The notes under the pieces are model-generated. The model made no database searches. It saw only the letters and a list, made by a program, of their open reading frames with translations, and was not told the DNA's origin. A stretch of DNA of 64,000 nucleotides from Melieria omissa. Lineage: Eukaryota; Arthropoda; Insecta; Diptera; Ulidiidae. The translations under genes were made by a program, and so were the position numbers. Where the stretch lies: the NCBI GenBank assembly GCA_963971225.1, contig OZ020270.1:21587689-21651688 (forward strand). Direction: 5' to 3'. Positions 10,992-21,662 of the stretch are shown one piece after another. Each line of letters starts with the position of its first letter. Position 1 is the stretch's first letter.

Positions 10992-13783
10992 ATGTGTAAG
11001 AAGACTTTGTGTAGTCGTTCCATAGATAAAACTAAGATAGTATTGGATGTCATGTGCAAATCGAATAATGGCATTAATATATGCCATTTAAACGCGCAAA
11101 GTTTAAAAAACAAAATAGATGATCTTCGTTTGCTCGTTGATGGTGGTCTGCTTGATTTTGTGTGCATCTCGGAGACCTGGCTAAGACCGGAAATGTGTAA
11201 TGACTTATTTAAACTGAATAGCTACAGGCTAATGCGTAGTGATAGACATGACAGAGTGGGTGGTGGAGTCTGCATCTATGCGAAAACATTCTTTAGGTGC
11301 AACGTAGTAAAGAAATCTAATATAACTGATCCAATAGAATTTATTTTTGTTGAAATTTCATTCGGATACAAAAAACTCTTGCTTGGTTGCGTCTATATGG
11401 CGCCAAACGTTGCTAATTATAATCTCATAAACGAGCAGTTGGCGGATGTGGTGTGTAGCTATGCCGATGTTGTGATCTGTGGAGATCTGAACTTAGATAT
11501 ACTACGCAACAAAAACAAGAATTTTCTGGATATGCTTGAAGCTTCTAATATGCATCTGTGCAACACCACCCAACCCACTCACTTCGCTCCAGCGGCACCA
11601 CCTTCGCTGCTTGATGTTTTTTTGGTCTCTGATCCTGAACTTATTTTGACATATGATCAATTGATAGCGCCTGCTTTTTCCCATCATGATTTAATCTTCC
11701 TAAAGTTAAACGCTGTTGGAGATGTTAGTGGAGAGGGGACTAAGACTTATTATAATTATTCAGCGATAGATGTAGCATCACTTTTCGGTGACTGCAGTAA
11801 CCTGAACTGGTCCCCCCTTTATTCCACAAATGATGTGAATAAGCAGGTTGATCTATTTAATAAAAATATTTGTTCGCTTTTTAAGAAACATGTCCCTGTT
11901 CGAGCAAAAAAACAAAAAGCAGTAGCGTACCCATGGCTGACAGATGAATTGAGTTTACTTATCGATAAACGCAACCATTTATATGCTAATTGGAGAAAAT
12001 ATAGGCATACCGACATTCTTCGTGATTACAAGGTAGCACGTAACAACGTTACATCACTTATTCGCAAGAACAAAAGGCTTTACTTTGAAAGTAAATTTTC
12101 ACATACAAGTTCTAGTGCTAGTTTTTGGAAGAACGTGCGGCAGCTAGGGATCAATCGCAACAGGATTACTGCACCAGAAAGTATAGACCTAGATGAATTA
12201 AACAAAAAATTTACTGCCCGGCGATGTCCTTTTATACTGATTGCAGTGCTACTGCGACTGTTGGTAATAGTTTCTCGTTTGAAGGCTTTGATGAAATTTG
12301 TGTTGGTCTAGCGATAATGAAGATAAAATCGAATGCTGTTGGTTCGGATGAAATTAGTCCCTCGTTTATAAAATTATTGATTCCGGTCATCCTGAAGCAT
12401 ATCACATATATCTTTAACGGTATTATCATGACGTCTTCTTTTCCTGACTGCTGGAAATGTGCTAGAATTATTCCACTTCCGAAATCACCAACGGAATACC
12501 GGCCAATTGCAATTTTGCCCTTTCTAAGTAAAGTTTTCGAATCTTTGATCAGTGATCAAATTAAACAGTTCCTTGTTGAGAGCAACCTAATAGCTAAACA
12601 CCAATCGGGCTTCCGTCCCAAACACAGTTGCACCACTGCGCTTTTAAAAGTATGTGATGATATACGTTTAGGTCTTGATGCTGACAACGTGGGCCTTATT
12701 GTTTTTCTTGACTTTTCAAAAGCGTTCGACTCTGTCAGCCATGCTATCCTACTGGAGAAAGCGCAATATAACTTTCACTTCGACAATTCAGCATGTAAAC
12801 TTCTTTCTTCGTATTTGAGGAAAAGGTCCCAGTTTGTCTGTCACAATGGCAACTTTTCAAAACCGTGCTTCATTTCAGCTGGTGTACCACAAGGGTCGAT
12901 ACTGGGTCCTCTACTTTTTACTATGTTTATTAATGACATCTCGAATTGTTTTAATCACTGTCAACACCACATTTACGCAGATGATGTGCAAGCGTATATG
13001 CTTTTTCCAAAATCAGATATTAATCTGGCTATAGAAAAAATTAACAGCGATTTGAATATTATACATCAGTGGTCTGCTACCAATAAGCTAAAACTCAATC
13101 CAAGCAAAACAAAAGCGTTGTTTATTGATCGAACCAGTAGAACGTCTGTTCTTCCCACGATCTATCTAAACGGCTCGGCGGTTGATTATGTTGACAAGAT
13201 AAAAAACCTTGGAATATATTTCAACGCCAATTTTAATTTTAAAACACATGTCAACAAGACAGTTTCCCGTGTCTATGGTGTACTATCTGGTCTTAGTCCG
13301 ACAACGAGCTACTTATCCACCGCTGTTAAGTTGAAACTCGTGAAGTCTTTTATTTTGCCTTTAGTTTTCTACGGATGTGAGATTTTTTCCAGCTTGGACC
13401 AAGAAAGTACGGGCAAGTTGAGGGTGGCGATCAATGACTGTGCAAGGTATGTGTTTGGAGTAAAACGGCGTGAGCATATCTCCGACCATGTTAAAATAAT
13501 GCTTGGATGCTCTTTTACTAATGTGTTAAAGTCGCGTGCGCTTATCTTTCTTCATAAAATTATAAACTCCAAACAGCCAGAATATTTGTATGATAAATTG
13601 CGTTTCGGTACCAAAACAAGGTCTTTTCAGCTCATACTGCCCAGGCACAAGCACTTAATAACTGGTCGACAATTTTTTGTCCACTCAGTTTCTCTGTGGA
13701 ACGCACTTCCAACAAGCATTAAACGTGAGACCAACGCCATCAATTTCAAAAAAAAACTTCTTCAATACTTTTCAAATCTTTAA
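10992..13783 (+). pseudogene. LINE ORF2: endonuclease and reverse transcriptase, one frameshift
   Basis: The first part (10992-12220) is an APE-type endonuclease: ICHLNAQSLKNK, CISETWL, GDLNLD and SHHDLIFL. The second (frame +2, to 13783) is RT: PLPKSPTEYRPIAILPFLSK, GFRPKHSC, LDFSKAFDSVSH, GVPQGSILGPLLF and catalytic YADD at 12974-12985. The end VSLWNALPTSIK...FKKKLLQY is typical of CR1/Jockey-group ORF2. No RNase H is present. A single indel at about 12215-12225 separates the halves; both are otherwise open, so the copy is young. The product would nick the target and prime cDNA synthesis from its own RNA. Confidence 0.9.
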
Positions 13784-14034
13784 TGGAATTTTCTTTCTTA
13801 TTTTCTTCTCTCTCTCTCTCTTCTGCTCTCCTTAATTTCACTATTCATCTTTACTCTTTTCCGCTTCTTATTTTTGTTACAACATTATTATTTTATTATA
13901 TTGCATTATTATACTATACCATTTTACTATACCATTATACCATTTATATGTTATACCAGGCGTCGTGCGCTTAATAAAAAGACTTAGTCTTACAAGTGCC
14001 TTGAAAGTAAATAAATAAATAAATAAATAAATAC

Positions 14035-14801
14035 AGATAGGAACGCAAATTATCCAGAGCCCAGACTATTGCCAGCATCACTTTTTCATTTGTCGCATAG
14101 GCTTCCTCAGTTTTGCTGAGGGATCGTGAAATGTACGAGATTGGCCTATCTTTTCCATTTTCGCCCTGTGCTAAAACGGCCCCTATTGCGTAATCAGAAG
14201 CGTCTGTAGTGAGGCTGAAGGGTTTTTCGAAATCGGGAAAGGCGAGTAAATCGCTCGAAATCAACAACTTTTTTAGCATGTTAAAGGCTTTCAGACCCTC
14301 TTCGTCAAGAGTTATTGGGACTCGCCTGGAGGCGTTGGCTTTCACTTGGGCATGCTCGCCTCTTGTCAGATTTGTCAATGGTTTGGCCACCTTGGGGATC
14401 GTGACGGCGTTTAACCTTTTAAAATCAATCACCATGCGATACTGTTTCTCCCCACTTGGCTTGGGTTTCTTCGGCACCACCCATATGGGGGAGTCATACG
14501 GACTCTTAGAGGGTTGGATAATTCCCTCGCTCAATAATTCCTGCACCTGTCTTTCCACCTCCTCTCGCATGCAAGCTGGGTAAGGATAACTCTTGGTATA
14601 GATGGGCTCGGCAGTTGTCGTTTTGATTTCCGCCCTTATACTTGTTCCCTTTATGTCTTTATTATTTAACGGACCAAACAGAATTCCATATTTATTGATC
14701 AAGCGTTTTAATTCAGCGAAGGACTTTGGTGGTACATCTGCATTAATCATTTCGCAGATGTGCTGCGACCTTTTCAACTGAGAGGTAACGAACCGCCCCA
14801 T
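14035..14801 (-). pseudogene. Errantivirus pol fragment: RT fingers joined to RNase H
   Basis: Minus-strand protein begins shortly before the RT (SYPYPACMREEVERQVQELL, YDSPIWVVPKKP, RMVIDFKRLN). It then passes directly to VAKPLTNLTRGE and the RNase H start (FSLTTDASDYAIGAVLAQG). The RT palm with its YxDD motif, about 100 or more residues, is missing without loss of frame. Everything upstream (protease and gag) is also gone. At 14034 the frame enters the LINE tail. Confidence 0.85.
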
Positions 14802-16002
14802 TCAATTCAGTAATGGATTGGGCAAGACCGTCCATCGCGGTTTGAGTTACACAAAAGATTTAACGAGACGTACAAATAAACAATCACTCACCGTACCAAC
14901 ACCTTCCAGTGACCCACCTTCGCAGCAACTTGGCTTTTACGCAATCTGATCAGCACCTTCAGCACCCGCAGCACTATTTAATTTGATGATTAGACTTATC
15001 GCACTTACAACATCAACATTTCTGGGGAAAGAAAGGGAAAAAGGATTAGCGAAAGCTTTACCGTGGTCTTAAGGGAACGGCATCCTCGACCCCGAGGGGC
15101 GCTACGCATCGAGTCATTTATTGGCCAAGGAAGGGCTGTGTGGATCCTTTTTAGTCGCCGACAATCAGATTGAAGGCGACCTACTGGGGCACAGCTTGCT
15201 TCACAGCAAATTTTGAGCACAACGCGATCTCAGGCGTGTTCTTAAGTGAACGCCCGAAAGTGGCTGCCGTGATCGTGGAGTGGTTGCCGTGTTCTTATGT
15301 GTACGACAGCGTGCACCCTATAGGGCGTACCAGGATCACTTCGCGGCGCCTATCGCAAGGCAACAAATTGCTAGCCGGTTTTGCGGTCGGATCGGGAGAT
15401 GTTAGTGCAGGTCCTTGACGGCTTTACGCGAACTCCGTGGGTGCACATTTCATTAACCAATTGTTAACTTCACCATTACTTCTCGCTACCGACAGTGAAC
15501 TGGTTTTTCAAAAATTTTTTATTTATTTTATAATCACTATTATTACTTTTTCTTATTTTATTGAGATCTGAGGGTCTTCGGGGTCACAGATTTATCTTCG
15601 TTATATCCTGGAGGGTCCCGTGGGAGTCGCAGGATTTGGACGTATTTTTTTAAGGTGGACATATTTATTTATAGAACTTCTTCTCTCATTATTTTCCCAA
15701 GAACTGGAGGGTCCGGTCAGCTTCGGAGTTGGCTACGGAATCGCAGTCCTTGGTTTTTCTTTCTCCAAGCTGGAGGGTCCCGTAGGAATCGCAGCCTGCT
15801 CCCTCAATTCCCATTTCACACTTTCACTAATCATTTCACTGTCGGTTTGCACTTGGTTCCTTTATCTTGCACACCACGGGAATTCACTACACTAGCTGAA
15901 AGGTGCGGCTTGTTTAGGCCTGCCACCTCAGCTGCACAAGAACACATGCAAAAATTCACGCTCCTTTTCCCGACCGAAGGAGCCCGCATTTCTATTGCGG
16001 GC
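14802..16002 (-). other. Errantivirus leader / deleted gag region, no coding seen
   Basis: No gag or protease frame can be followed here. A motif GGAGGGTCC(C/G)GT followed by a TCG or ATCGCAG block repeats at about 15610, 15707 and 15772, spaced 65-97 bases, as in a repetitive 5' leader. The remainder (14820-15560) is mixed sequence that I cannot assign. Confidence 0.5.
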
Positions 16003-16018
16003 CCCTGCTCGGGCGCCA
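16000..16018 (-). promoter_or_regulatory. Errantivirus primer-binding site
   Basis: Read on -, the base run after the 5' LTR is TGGCGCCCGAGCAGGGGC. TGGCGCC directly at the LTR edge is the usual Gypsy-type primer-binding start, matching the CCA end of a tRNA. It resembles the tRNA-Lys type used by gypsy but with internal differences, so the exact tRNA is not certain. Confidence 0.65.
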
Positions 16019-16226
16019 GTTAATGTCCGGCACGCCGGCCGAACCAAAAAATTAAAGTTGGGGCTGGCACACTGCCGGCCCATACAGTTAAAGTTGGGGC
16101 TGGCTACAGCCCACAACAGCTACACAAAAACTCGGCAGATTCCAAAGAAGAAACTTCAAATCGTAGCTGCAGTTTTCCAGTTCTTTATTCGTCCGTGTCC
16201 CAACTAAGACTAACTTTTCCTAAACT
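16018..16226 (-). repeat. Errantivirus 5' LTR
   Basis: Direct repeat of 5392-5601. The right edge is blurred because AACTAACTTTTCCTAAA is partly repeated just outside (16224-16241), so the outer end is good to about 10 bases. The Harbinger-3 right terminal region begins immediately beyond. Confidence 0.8.
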
Positions 16227-16241
16227 AACTAACTTTTCCTA

Positions 16242-16347
16242 AATTTTATCGGGAGGATAGCTTAACGGGCAGATGAGAAAACGAAAATGCGTTTATCGGC
16301 CCTTTAAAGTGAACTTTAAAGTTAACGGGAAGTTGAGAAAACGGCCC
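16242..16347 (-). repeat. Harbinger-3 right inverted terminal repeat
   Basis: The reverse complement begins GGGCCGTTTTCTCAACTTCC and follows the left end for about 100 bases, with gaps. The outer TTA at 16348-16350 equals the TTA at 4780-4782. Confidence 0.75.
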
Positions 16348-16350
16348 TTA

Positions 16351-17044
16351 GTGTTTATCGCGCTTACAACCCACTAACAAATCGAGAAAAACACTTCGGA
16401 GCTTCCCCCTTTTCTTTTGTGATTTATGTGTAACATTTCTTTATGTTTTGTCAGTAAATAATATAATCGTTTGATTGGGGTCATCCTGACCCCAAAGGAC
16501 AGTGATCGCGGTTTTGAGCCAAGGACAGAGAGAAGGTTAAACAAATATCTTGTTTTATTCTAGCATTTTCAAAATACAAAAATGGCTATGTGTGTACAGT
16601 GAAAAAGTTTTCGATGCGGATTGCCTCTTTACCACAAGTAAACTTTTTGTATACCAATTTCTCTTGACTGATTATTTAAATATAAATTTTTAAAAGAAAA
16701 AAGCCTGCATACAAAAAGAATTTGAAAATGTTGGTAACTTGACGTCAAATTTTGAAAGTTTTAACGAAACAAAAACAATTGAGGTACCTTTCACTTGACG
16801 AAACCAAATATTCATTGTTATTGTAAAGAATGTGAATGCTCAAATAAAAACAATTCGAAGAGTGAAAAACTACATAAATATTCGTTATATCGAATAGCAA
16901 TTTCACTTTTGTTCGTAATATAGAAACATCAATGGAAAAAATTTGTTAAATAGAAAGTTCGTGATACTGGATGTCCACAGTACTTGAAAACCAAAGTAAT
17001 ATATTAGAAACAAGTTGTATTACCTCCAAAATATTTGTAATAAC
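16351..17044. other. AT-rich stretch with no recognised feature
   Basis: No coding frame, repeat family or RNA gene is recognisable. A short hairpin, GGGGTCATCCTGACCCC, lies at 16478-16494. Confidence 0.6.
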
Positions 17045-17263
17045 ATTACTAGTAATAAGACTTGAACCAGAAAATATTTAGAATTTTTAAGAACACATTA
17101 AAAAAAGTAATAGTCTGATTTGACTAAGATAAACGGCAGCTTATTATACATTTCTTAAACTCTAATCCACAAAATATTTTAAGGAAATATAATTAGCGGT
17201 TGCAAAATTTTATTATATTTTTCTTCAAGCTCTTAGTTAGAGACTGGACAGTACGTTCGGTGA

Positions 17264-17458
17264 CTATTGCATAGGCTTGCTTCCATCGATTTCAGAACCG
17301 TACATAATTTTTGCAAACTTTTTTATTTTTCTTAGGGTTTGCTTCTTTACAGCCCAATATCTTTCAATAGGCCGAAGTTCTGGGCAGTTGGAAGGAAGTG
17401 GCTCTTTTGGGACCACCGTGACACAATTTTCTTCATACCATTCCATAGTTGACCTGTA
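17264..17458 (-). pseudogene. Tc1-like transposase, C-terminal part
   Basis: Minus-strand protein MEWYEENC...NCPELRPIERYWAVKKQTLRK ends at a stop at 17264. PELRPIERYW carries the third catalytic residue (E) of Tc1/mariner DDE transposases. It directly continues the protein that breaks off at 32767 (FWADLATSHYSS), as expected when an insertion lies between the second D and the E. About one extra base remains at the junction after removing the TA duplication, so the original frame was probably already broken. Confidence 0.8.
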
Positions 17459-17728
17459 GGGCGATTCCAAAATTTCTAACGACCGAGAATCGTTATCGTT
17501 AACGAACTACATTTGTAGCTTGCAGTAACGAACAAGCTATTCTCAAAATCATACTTATACTCCTGACAGACATAGGATTTTTGTACTACGGAGAATACTA
17601 CAATCAAAGCTCTGAGTACTACAAAAAAGCTCGCGCTAGCATAGTGACAGACATATGGTTTTTGTACTACGTAGTACATTTTGACAAATACGGTTTGCGC
17701 TGCATATTCTTACCAAAAAAAAGAGCAA

Positions 17729-19023
17729 ATGGACGAAATAAGCGTAATTATGTCAAACAATGTTAAAATTTTGGAATACCTCCGCAAGAAAAAAAAATAT
17801 TTTGTGCTTGCTCTATCGGCATACAAACAATGTAAAAGATATGAAAAGCTGGCTGCAAGAAAACGCATTTTAAAAAAATACAGATCTTGTTGGTCAATGG
17901 TAAGTGCATCGTAGCATTTTATTAAAACAAAATATTTTAGGTTTTCATTTCTGTTGAATTAGGTAGAGAAGTCACGCTTCTGGGAAAGGGACGTCCCAGA
18001 TTTCACCAGGGAAAAATTCAAAAACACATTCCGCATGAGCAATGAGACCTTCCAGTACATAGTAAATGCATTAAAGAATCTGCGCAAAAAAAATACTTAC
18101 TGGCGTCCGGCGATTCCATTAGAAAAACGAATTGCGGTTGCTTTATATGCACTTGGATCTTCATCCGAATACAGAACAGTTGCTAGCCTCTTTGGAATTG
18201 GACGAACAACGTTGGGAGAAATTGTAGTGGAAGTATGTGAGGAAATATGTAAAATTTTTAAAACAGAGGTTTTTGATGCATATCCACCAACTGACGCTAA
18301 AATACGCGAAATTGTGTCTGGCTTTAACCATTTAGGGTTTCCTCAATGCTATAGCGCAATTGACGGTTGTCATATTGAAGTTAAACCTCCAAAAACTGAG
18401 GCTACCGATTACTATAACTTTAAAGGGTGGTACTCCACAGTTCTCTTTGCTTCAGTAGACTATCGGTACAGATTTACATACATCAATGTTGGTGCACCAG
18501 GAAGAAGCAACGCTCTTCAGTATTTGAAAACTCTGCTTTGAAATCATTCCATTGCAACAATGAAGTTTTTAAAAAATATTCAAAGGAGATAGAAGGTGTG
18601 CAAGTGCCAATTTTACTGATAGGAGATTCAGCATTTAAATTGTCACAATATATTATGAAGCCGTTTCCTTTTGCTACCAATCAACCGGAGGATGAAAAAA
18701 TATTTAACAAACGTATTTCATCTTGTCGTCGTGTGGTAGAAAACGCGTTTGGTCATCTTAAAGCTCGCTTTAGACAAATTGGGAGAGGTCTTGAGGTCCA
18801 TCCAAAAAATATCAACAAAATTATAAAAGCATGTTGCATTCTGCACAATATATGTAATAACAGAAACGACAACATAAATCAACACTGGATGCTTCAAACA
18901 ATCACCAATAATGGAGATAGCCAACCTCATAGGGGCTCCAATCAATCAACCAACAGTGGCGCCGTAATAAGAATGGCAATAACGAAGCATTTTTTGCAAA
19001 GTAAGTTTTTATTTTTTGTTTAA
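17729..19023 (+). pseudogene. HARBI1-type DDE transposase (Harbinger-1), one intron, one frameshift
   Basis: Exon 1 ends at 17899 (TGGTCAATG) at a GTAAGT donor. A 63-base intron ends TTAG at 17962, and exon 2 continues in phase (VEKSRFWERDVPDFTREKF). An upstream in-frame ATG at 17681 also exists. The DDE_Tnp_4-type core is clear: first D in CYSAIDGCHIEV, second in LLIGDSAFKLSQYIMKPF, E in VVENAFGHLKARFRQ. A single indel at about 18515 (after APGRSN) shifts the frame; downstream protein runs open to 19023. The enzyme would cut and paste the element, with the Myb partner opposite. Otherwise intact, so decay is recent. Confidence 0.88.
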
Positions 19024-19855
19024 AATCGAAGTATGATGTTATTTTGCTCCAAGAGCGCAAGGGCTCTGTCCTCGTTTTGCAGTGACTTGGTTAGGTACTC
19101 TTCCATCATTTTCTGCTCTTTTCTAGCTATATCTAGATACTCAGCACTGTTGCTTCTCTTCTTTTTTTTCGCAGATGATGAAGATGCAGGAGTGATCGGA
19201 GGGTGCAACCCAGAGCTACTCGTAGAGCAAGACGGGGAATTCGGCATGGGGAATCCAGCAATTCCGGGAAATCCATGGTTTGAAATTCTGTAAAACGTAA
19301 TAAATATACGAATATATATAAATATATATACGAAATAAATATTCATACAAACCGATTTCGATGCTTTCTTCGGTGATTTCTTGGATGCAGTTTGATTTAA
19401 ACCCGCCAATAATGCTGTGAATTCCCTCGTAGTGCTCCCAGTCTGATGGAGACCCACCGCTTGGGCCTATTTTTCTACGTTCCTGTCTGAAATACATACA
19501 TATGTATTTAGTTCAATACATTTGAATCACTCATTCTGTTTGCCCGTTTGACAATATAGTCGCGAAAATAGTCGAAAATAACGAAGCACCCATTTTCGCG
19601 ACCATTCCGCCGAACGTGTAAACAGAATCCTTTGGCTGTAACTTACCTATACTTTTTCGTTAAATTGTTTATACGCCCACGCAGCTCCGTGGCGGTCAAG
19701 TCCAATTTGTGTTCATTACGCAGTTGCTCGCACATAACTTTATAAATATGACTATTTTTGTGCACGCCACGTAACTTTGGGTGATGCTGTGCCCACACTT
19801 CCAAAATGCTTTTAATGTTATTACTTCCCAAATATTTTTTATTTTTCTTTTCCAT
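19020..19855 (-). CDS. Harbinger-1 Myb/SANT-like partner gene, three exons
   Basis: Proposed exons on -: 19855-19647, 19486-19349 and 19287-19020, joined by GTAAGT/AG, GTATGA/AG introns whose phases agree, giving about 204 residues. Exon 1 (VWAQHHPKLRGVHKNSHIYK, LTATELRGRINNLTKKYR) is a trihelix Myb/SANT-like domain continuing into exon 2 (SDWEHYEGIHSIIGG). Exon 3 has a Ser/Pro linker, a KKKKR basic patch and a C-terminal helix (ARKEQKMMEEYLTKSLQNED). Such proteins bind Harbinger ends and bring the transposase to the nucleus. It converges on the transposase gene and the two stop codons overlap by two bases (19020-19022 versus 19021-19023). Splice sites are my reading. Confidence 0.75.
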
Positions 19856-20160
19856 TTTTCAAAATATTGAATATTTGAATATTGCGTTCAAACTGACGAC
19901 AATGTCGAATTTTTGTTTGTCTGTCAAAATTGCGTTCATTCAGTGAAGGACTTTGACAAAGAGCTTTAAGCTTTGCAGTATGTTCAGTCGATTCCCTTTG
20001 TAGTAAACTGAAAAATCCCATTCCTGTTCGTGGTATTCTACTGGATTTTTGTACTATGATTGTAGTACAAAAATCCAGTTGCTTTCGAACAAAAGTTGAA
20101 AAAACCAGTGACAGACATTGGTTTTTTGTACTAGCAGGATTTTTGTACTACATGTCTGTC

Positions 20161-20372
20161 ACGGGTATTAGCGACAAAATTCGTTAAAAAAAGTAACGAT
20201 TTTTGTCGTTAACTTCTAACGAAAAATGGCAGCACTGGGATTTGACAAGTAATTTTCAACGAGTAAAAACAGAATATGTCAAAATTTTTTGCGATTTTTG
20301 TTATTATTTGATTCGTGACATAGCAGACTTGTGTTCGTTTAAATTATTAAATTTAAATTTTTGAAATGAGCC
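20161..20372. other. Harbinger-2 interior (left subterminal part), no gene
   Basis: AGCGACAAAATTCGTTAAAA at 20170 is repeated near the other end of Harbinger-2 at 32663, in the same orientation. It adjoins inverted TAACGA / TCGTTA words. This is subterminal repeat sequence of that element, displaced by the Harbinger-1 insertion. Confidence 0.55.
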
Positions 20373-21295
20373 AATGAGTTCGCAGCGGTAGAGCGTCTAC
20401 TGAGCAATACAACAAAATGCTCGATTTTTTTGTGTTTAACAAGGGTCTCGCGGAAAGCAAATTTACAGCCATACATGGACGGCTTGAAGCCTCCCGTAAA
20501 TGGGAGGAGCTGGCGAGAATTTTAAACAGTCTGCAGGGTGCACAAAAATCTGCAGCTCATTGGCCAGTGGTAAGTTTTTCAAAACTTAATCTCTCTATAA
20601 TAGAATAATTTCTCCTTTTTGTATAAGGCATGGCGCGATTTGAAAAGCCGCACTTCGTTAATTCAAGGGAGCGTAGGAAGGAAATGGCTGCGACCGGAAA
20701 CAACCCCCTAACAAAGGCTCCACTTAGCGACTTAGACAAGAAAATGTTGAGCCTGCTCGGAACGGAGTATGTTGAAGGGAGCAGCCGATGTGGGGAAAAC
20801 ATTCCGGAGGAAGATGTATGTACAAATGAATACATATATGTAACCCTTTTCAAATATTGCAGTACGCTCTTGAGGCCGGTGATATTTCTGCTTTTTTAGG
20901 CTATCCGACAGCAGAAATACCAGTGGACTCAAGAGCGGAGGTAATAACGCCAACAATAACTTTGCCTGATACGCCTTTACCGAATGTGCCGGATACGCCA
21001 ACATGCGAGCCCTCGACCTCCAAACCAAAAAGAGTGGCAAAACGAAAGGCCGTGTATGATGGTGCTCGAGACAACTTCTCCAAAATAGCCAAGCAGCAAG
21101 CAGATGCTATGATGGTAAGCATAAATCTTACTGCTGTAATATAAATGTTAAGAATTTGTCTTTATGCAGATGCAGGCTGAAGCAGCGAAAACGCAGGCAG
21201 AAGCTACACTTTTGCAAGCGCAGGATTTCGATCGTGTAGCGACAGCTTTAGAAGGCTTAGCTAAGTCTGTTTGTTCCTCCAAACATTGTAAATAA
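20373..21295 (+). pseudogene. zeste-like Myb/SANT gene of Harbinger-2, multi-exon
   Basis: It starts ATGAGTTCGCAGCGG, then one extra base, then RASTEQYNKMLDFFVFNKG, a zeste-type DNA-binding N terminus (LEASRKWEELARILNSL). An intron with GTAAGT donor at 20572 and AG near 20628 leads to AWRDLKSRTSL. A second small indel follows, then ERRKEMAATGNNPL and DKKMLSLLG. Further introns end at TTTTTTAG (about 20899) and TTATGCAG (about 21170), the latter after a GTAAGC donor. The last exon (MQAEAAKTQAEATLLQAQDF) is a helix ending at the TAA near 21295. This is the usual layout of regulatory protein zeste-like domains. The two indels make it a pseudogene as sequenced. Confidence 0.65.
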
Positions 21296-21322
21296 AATAA
21301 TAAAAAAGCAATGTTTGTTTAA

Positions 21323-21662
21323 TAATAATAATAATAATAATTGATTGGCACGACAGCCCGATTACGCGAGACTAAGGCCTAGCTTCCCGCAGCCACCCGT
21401 GTTGTGCGTGTGAATTTGTACGCGGGTGGAAGGGACCTACAGTTTTATGCCGGTTCCGAACGGCAGGTTGGGAGCTTTTTCATAGGCAATTTTTACTCTC
21501 AAAGGGTTTGCCATCTCCAGCTGAGAGGACAGCCACTGAAAGAGAAAACGAGTTTCCCGTTATTTTTTTTAGGTGTTACTACATGCAGTATTCGAACTTG
21601 CGTCGCTCTGCATTCGACTCGCTGGACCGCGCACTAACCAACTGAGCCACGGCGGCTGTCGC
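21323..21662 (-). mobile_element. tRNA-derived SINE with 14-bp target duplication
   Basis: On - the element starts near 21662 with a tRNA-like head: A box TGGCTCAGTTGG (complement of 21638-21649) and a B box resembling AAGTTCGAATAC (complement of 21588-21599). It ends in a (TTA)n-type tail, seen on + as AATAATAAT at 21321-21342. CAATGTTTGTTTAA flanks it exactly at 21309-21322 and 21663-21676. The head would be transcribed by RNA polymerase III, and mobility would depend on a LINE in the genome. It sits in the 3' flank of the zeste-like gene. Confidence 0.88.

Larger units (their letters stand above)
9439..14034 (+). mobile_element. Non-LTR retrotransposon (CR1/Jockey group), nearly intact
   Basis: A two-ORF LINE on + ending in an (AAAT)n tail at 14009-14033. 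It interrupts errantivirus RNase H: minus-strand homology stops at ...DNLRSYL (14035) and resumes at FGAKLIRIYTDHQP (9438). Only one frameshift breaks ORF2. The 5' UTR (9439-9894) has CTG/TTG-rich repeats. I could not define a clean target duplication. Clade placement is uncertain: it has endonuclease and RT without RNase H, plus a coiled-coil ORF1. Confidence 0.88.
5392..16226 (-). mobile_element. Errantivirus-like Gypsy element with env, deleted and interrupted
   Basis: Direct LTRs flank minus-strand fragments of RT, RNase H, integrase and an env gene, in the gag-pol-env order of errantiviruses (insect endogenous retrovirus-like Gypsy elements). Gag and protease are missing, the RT palm is deleted, and a LINE sits inside RNase H. 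The two LTRs are very similar but not identical. I found no clear 4-bp target duplication at the outer edges. It lies inside Harbinger-3, so it arrived after that element. Confidence 0.85.
4783..16347. mobile_element. Harbinger-3: PIF/Harbinger-type element, filled by an errantivirus
   Basis: The left end reads GGGCCGTTTTCTCATCTTCC and the right end is its inverted copy (GAGAAAACGGCCC at 16335-16347, one mismatch across about 25 bases). The similarity continues inward over roughly 100 bases on both sides (GTTAAAGT / ACTTTAAA blocks). Each end is flanked by TTA (4780-4782 and 16348-16350), the 3-bp duplication expected of PIF/Harbinger. A Myb/SANT fragment just inside fits, because Harbingers carry a Myb-like partner gene. 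No transposase is left, so this was non-autonomous or deleted before the retrotransposon entered. Confidence 0.75.
17564..20160. mobile_element. Harbinger-1: PIF/Harbinger element with transposase and Myb genes
   Basis: The outer ends are TGACAGACAT (17564-17573) and its inverse ATGTCTGTCA (20151-20160). Next to them are several direct and inverted copies of GGATTTTTGTACTAC and of GTGACAGACAT (at 17643 and 20106). Inside lie a + transposase and a - Myb-like gene, convergent. Size is 2.6 kb. It sits about 100 bases inside the left end of Harbinger-2, whose interior resumes at 20161. I could not find a clean 3-bp duplication. Confidence 0.65.

Noticed and set aside
10544..10999. 151-residue plus-strand frame between LINE ORF1 and ORF2
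   Set aside because: It overlaps ORF1 in another frame and its tail is just translation of the T-rich spacer.
13795..13975. Possible short membrane protein in T-rich sequence after LINE ORF2
   Set aside because: It is the LINE 3' UTR with TCTC and TTATTA runs; the hydrophobic translation comes from base composition.
17560..20164. 3-bp target duplication for Harbinger-1
   Set aside because: TCC on the left and CGG on the right do not match, and the ends are surrounded by nested direct and inverted repeats, so the exact borders stay uncertain.
21580..21662. Apparent tRNA gene on the minus strand (A and B boxes)
   Set aside because: It is the head of a SINE: it continues into a longer body with a repeat tail and is bounded by a 14-bp target duplication.
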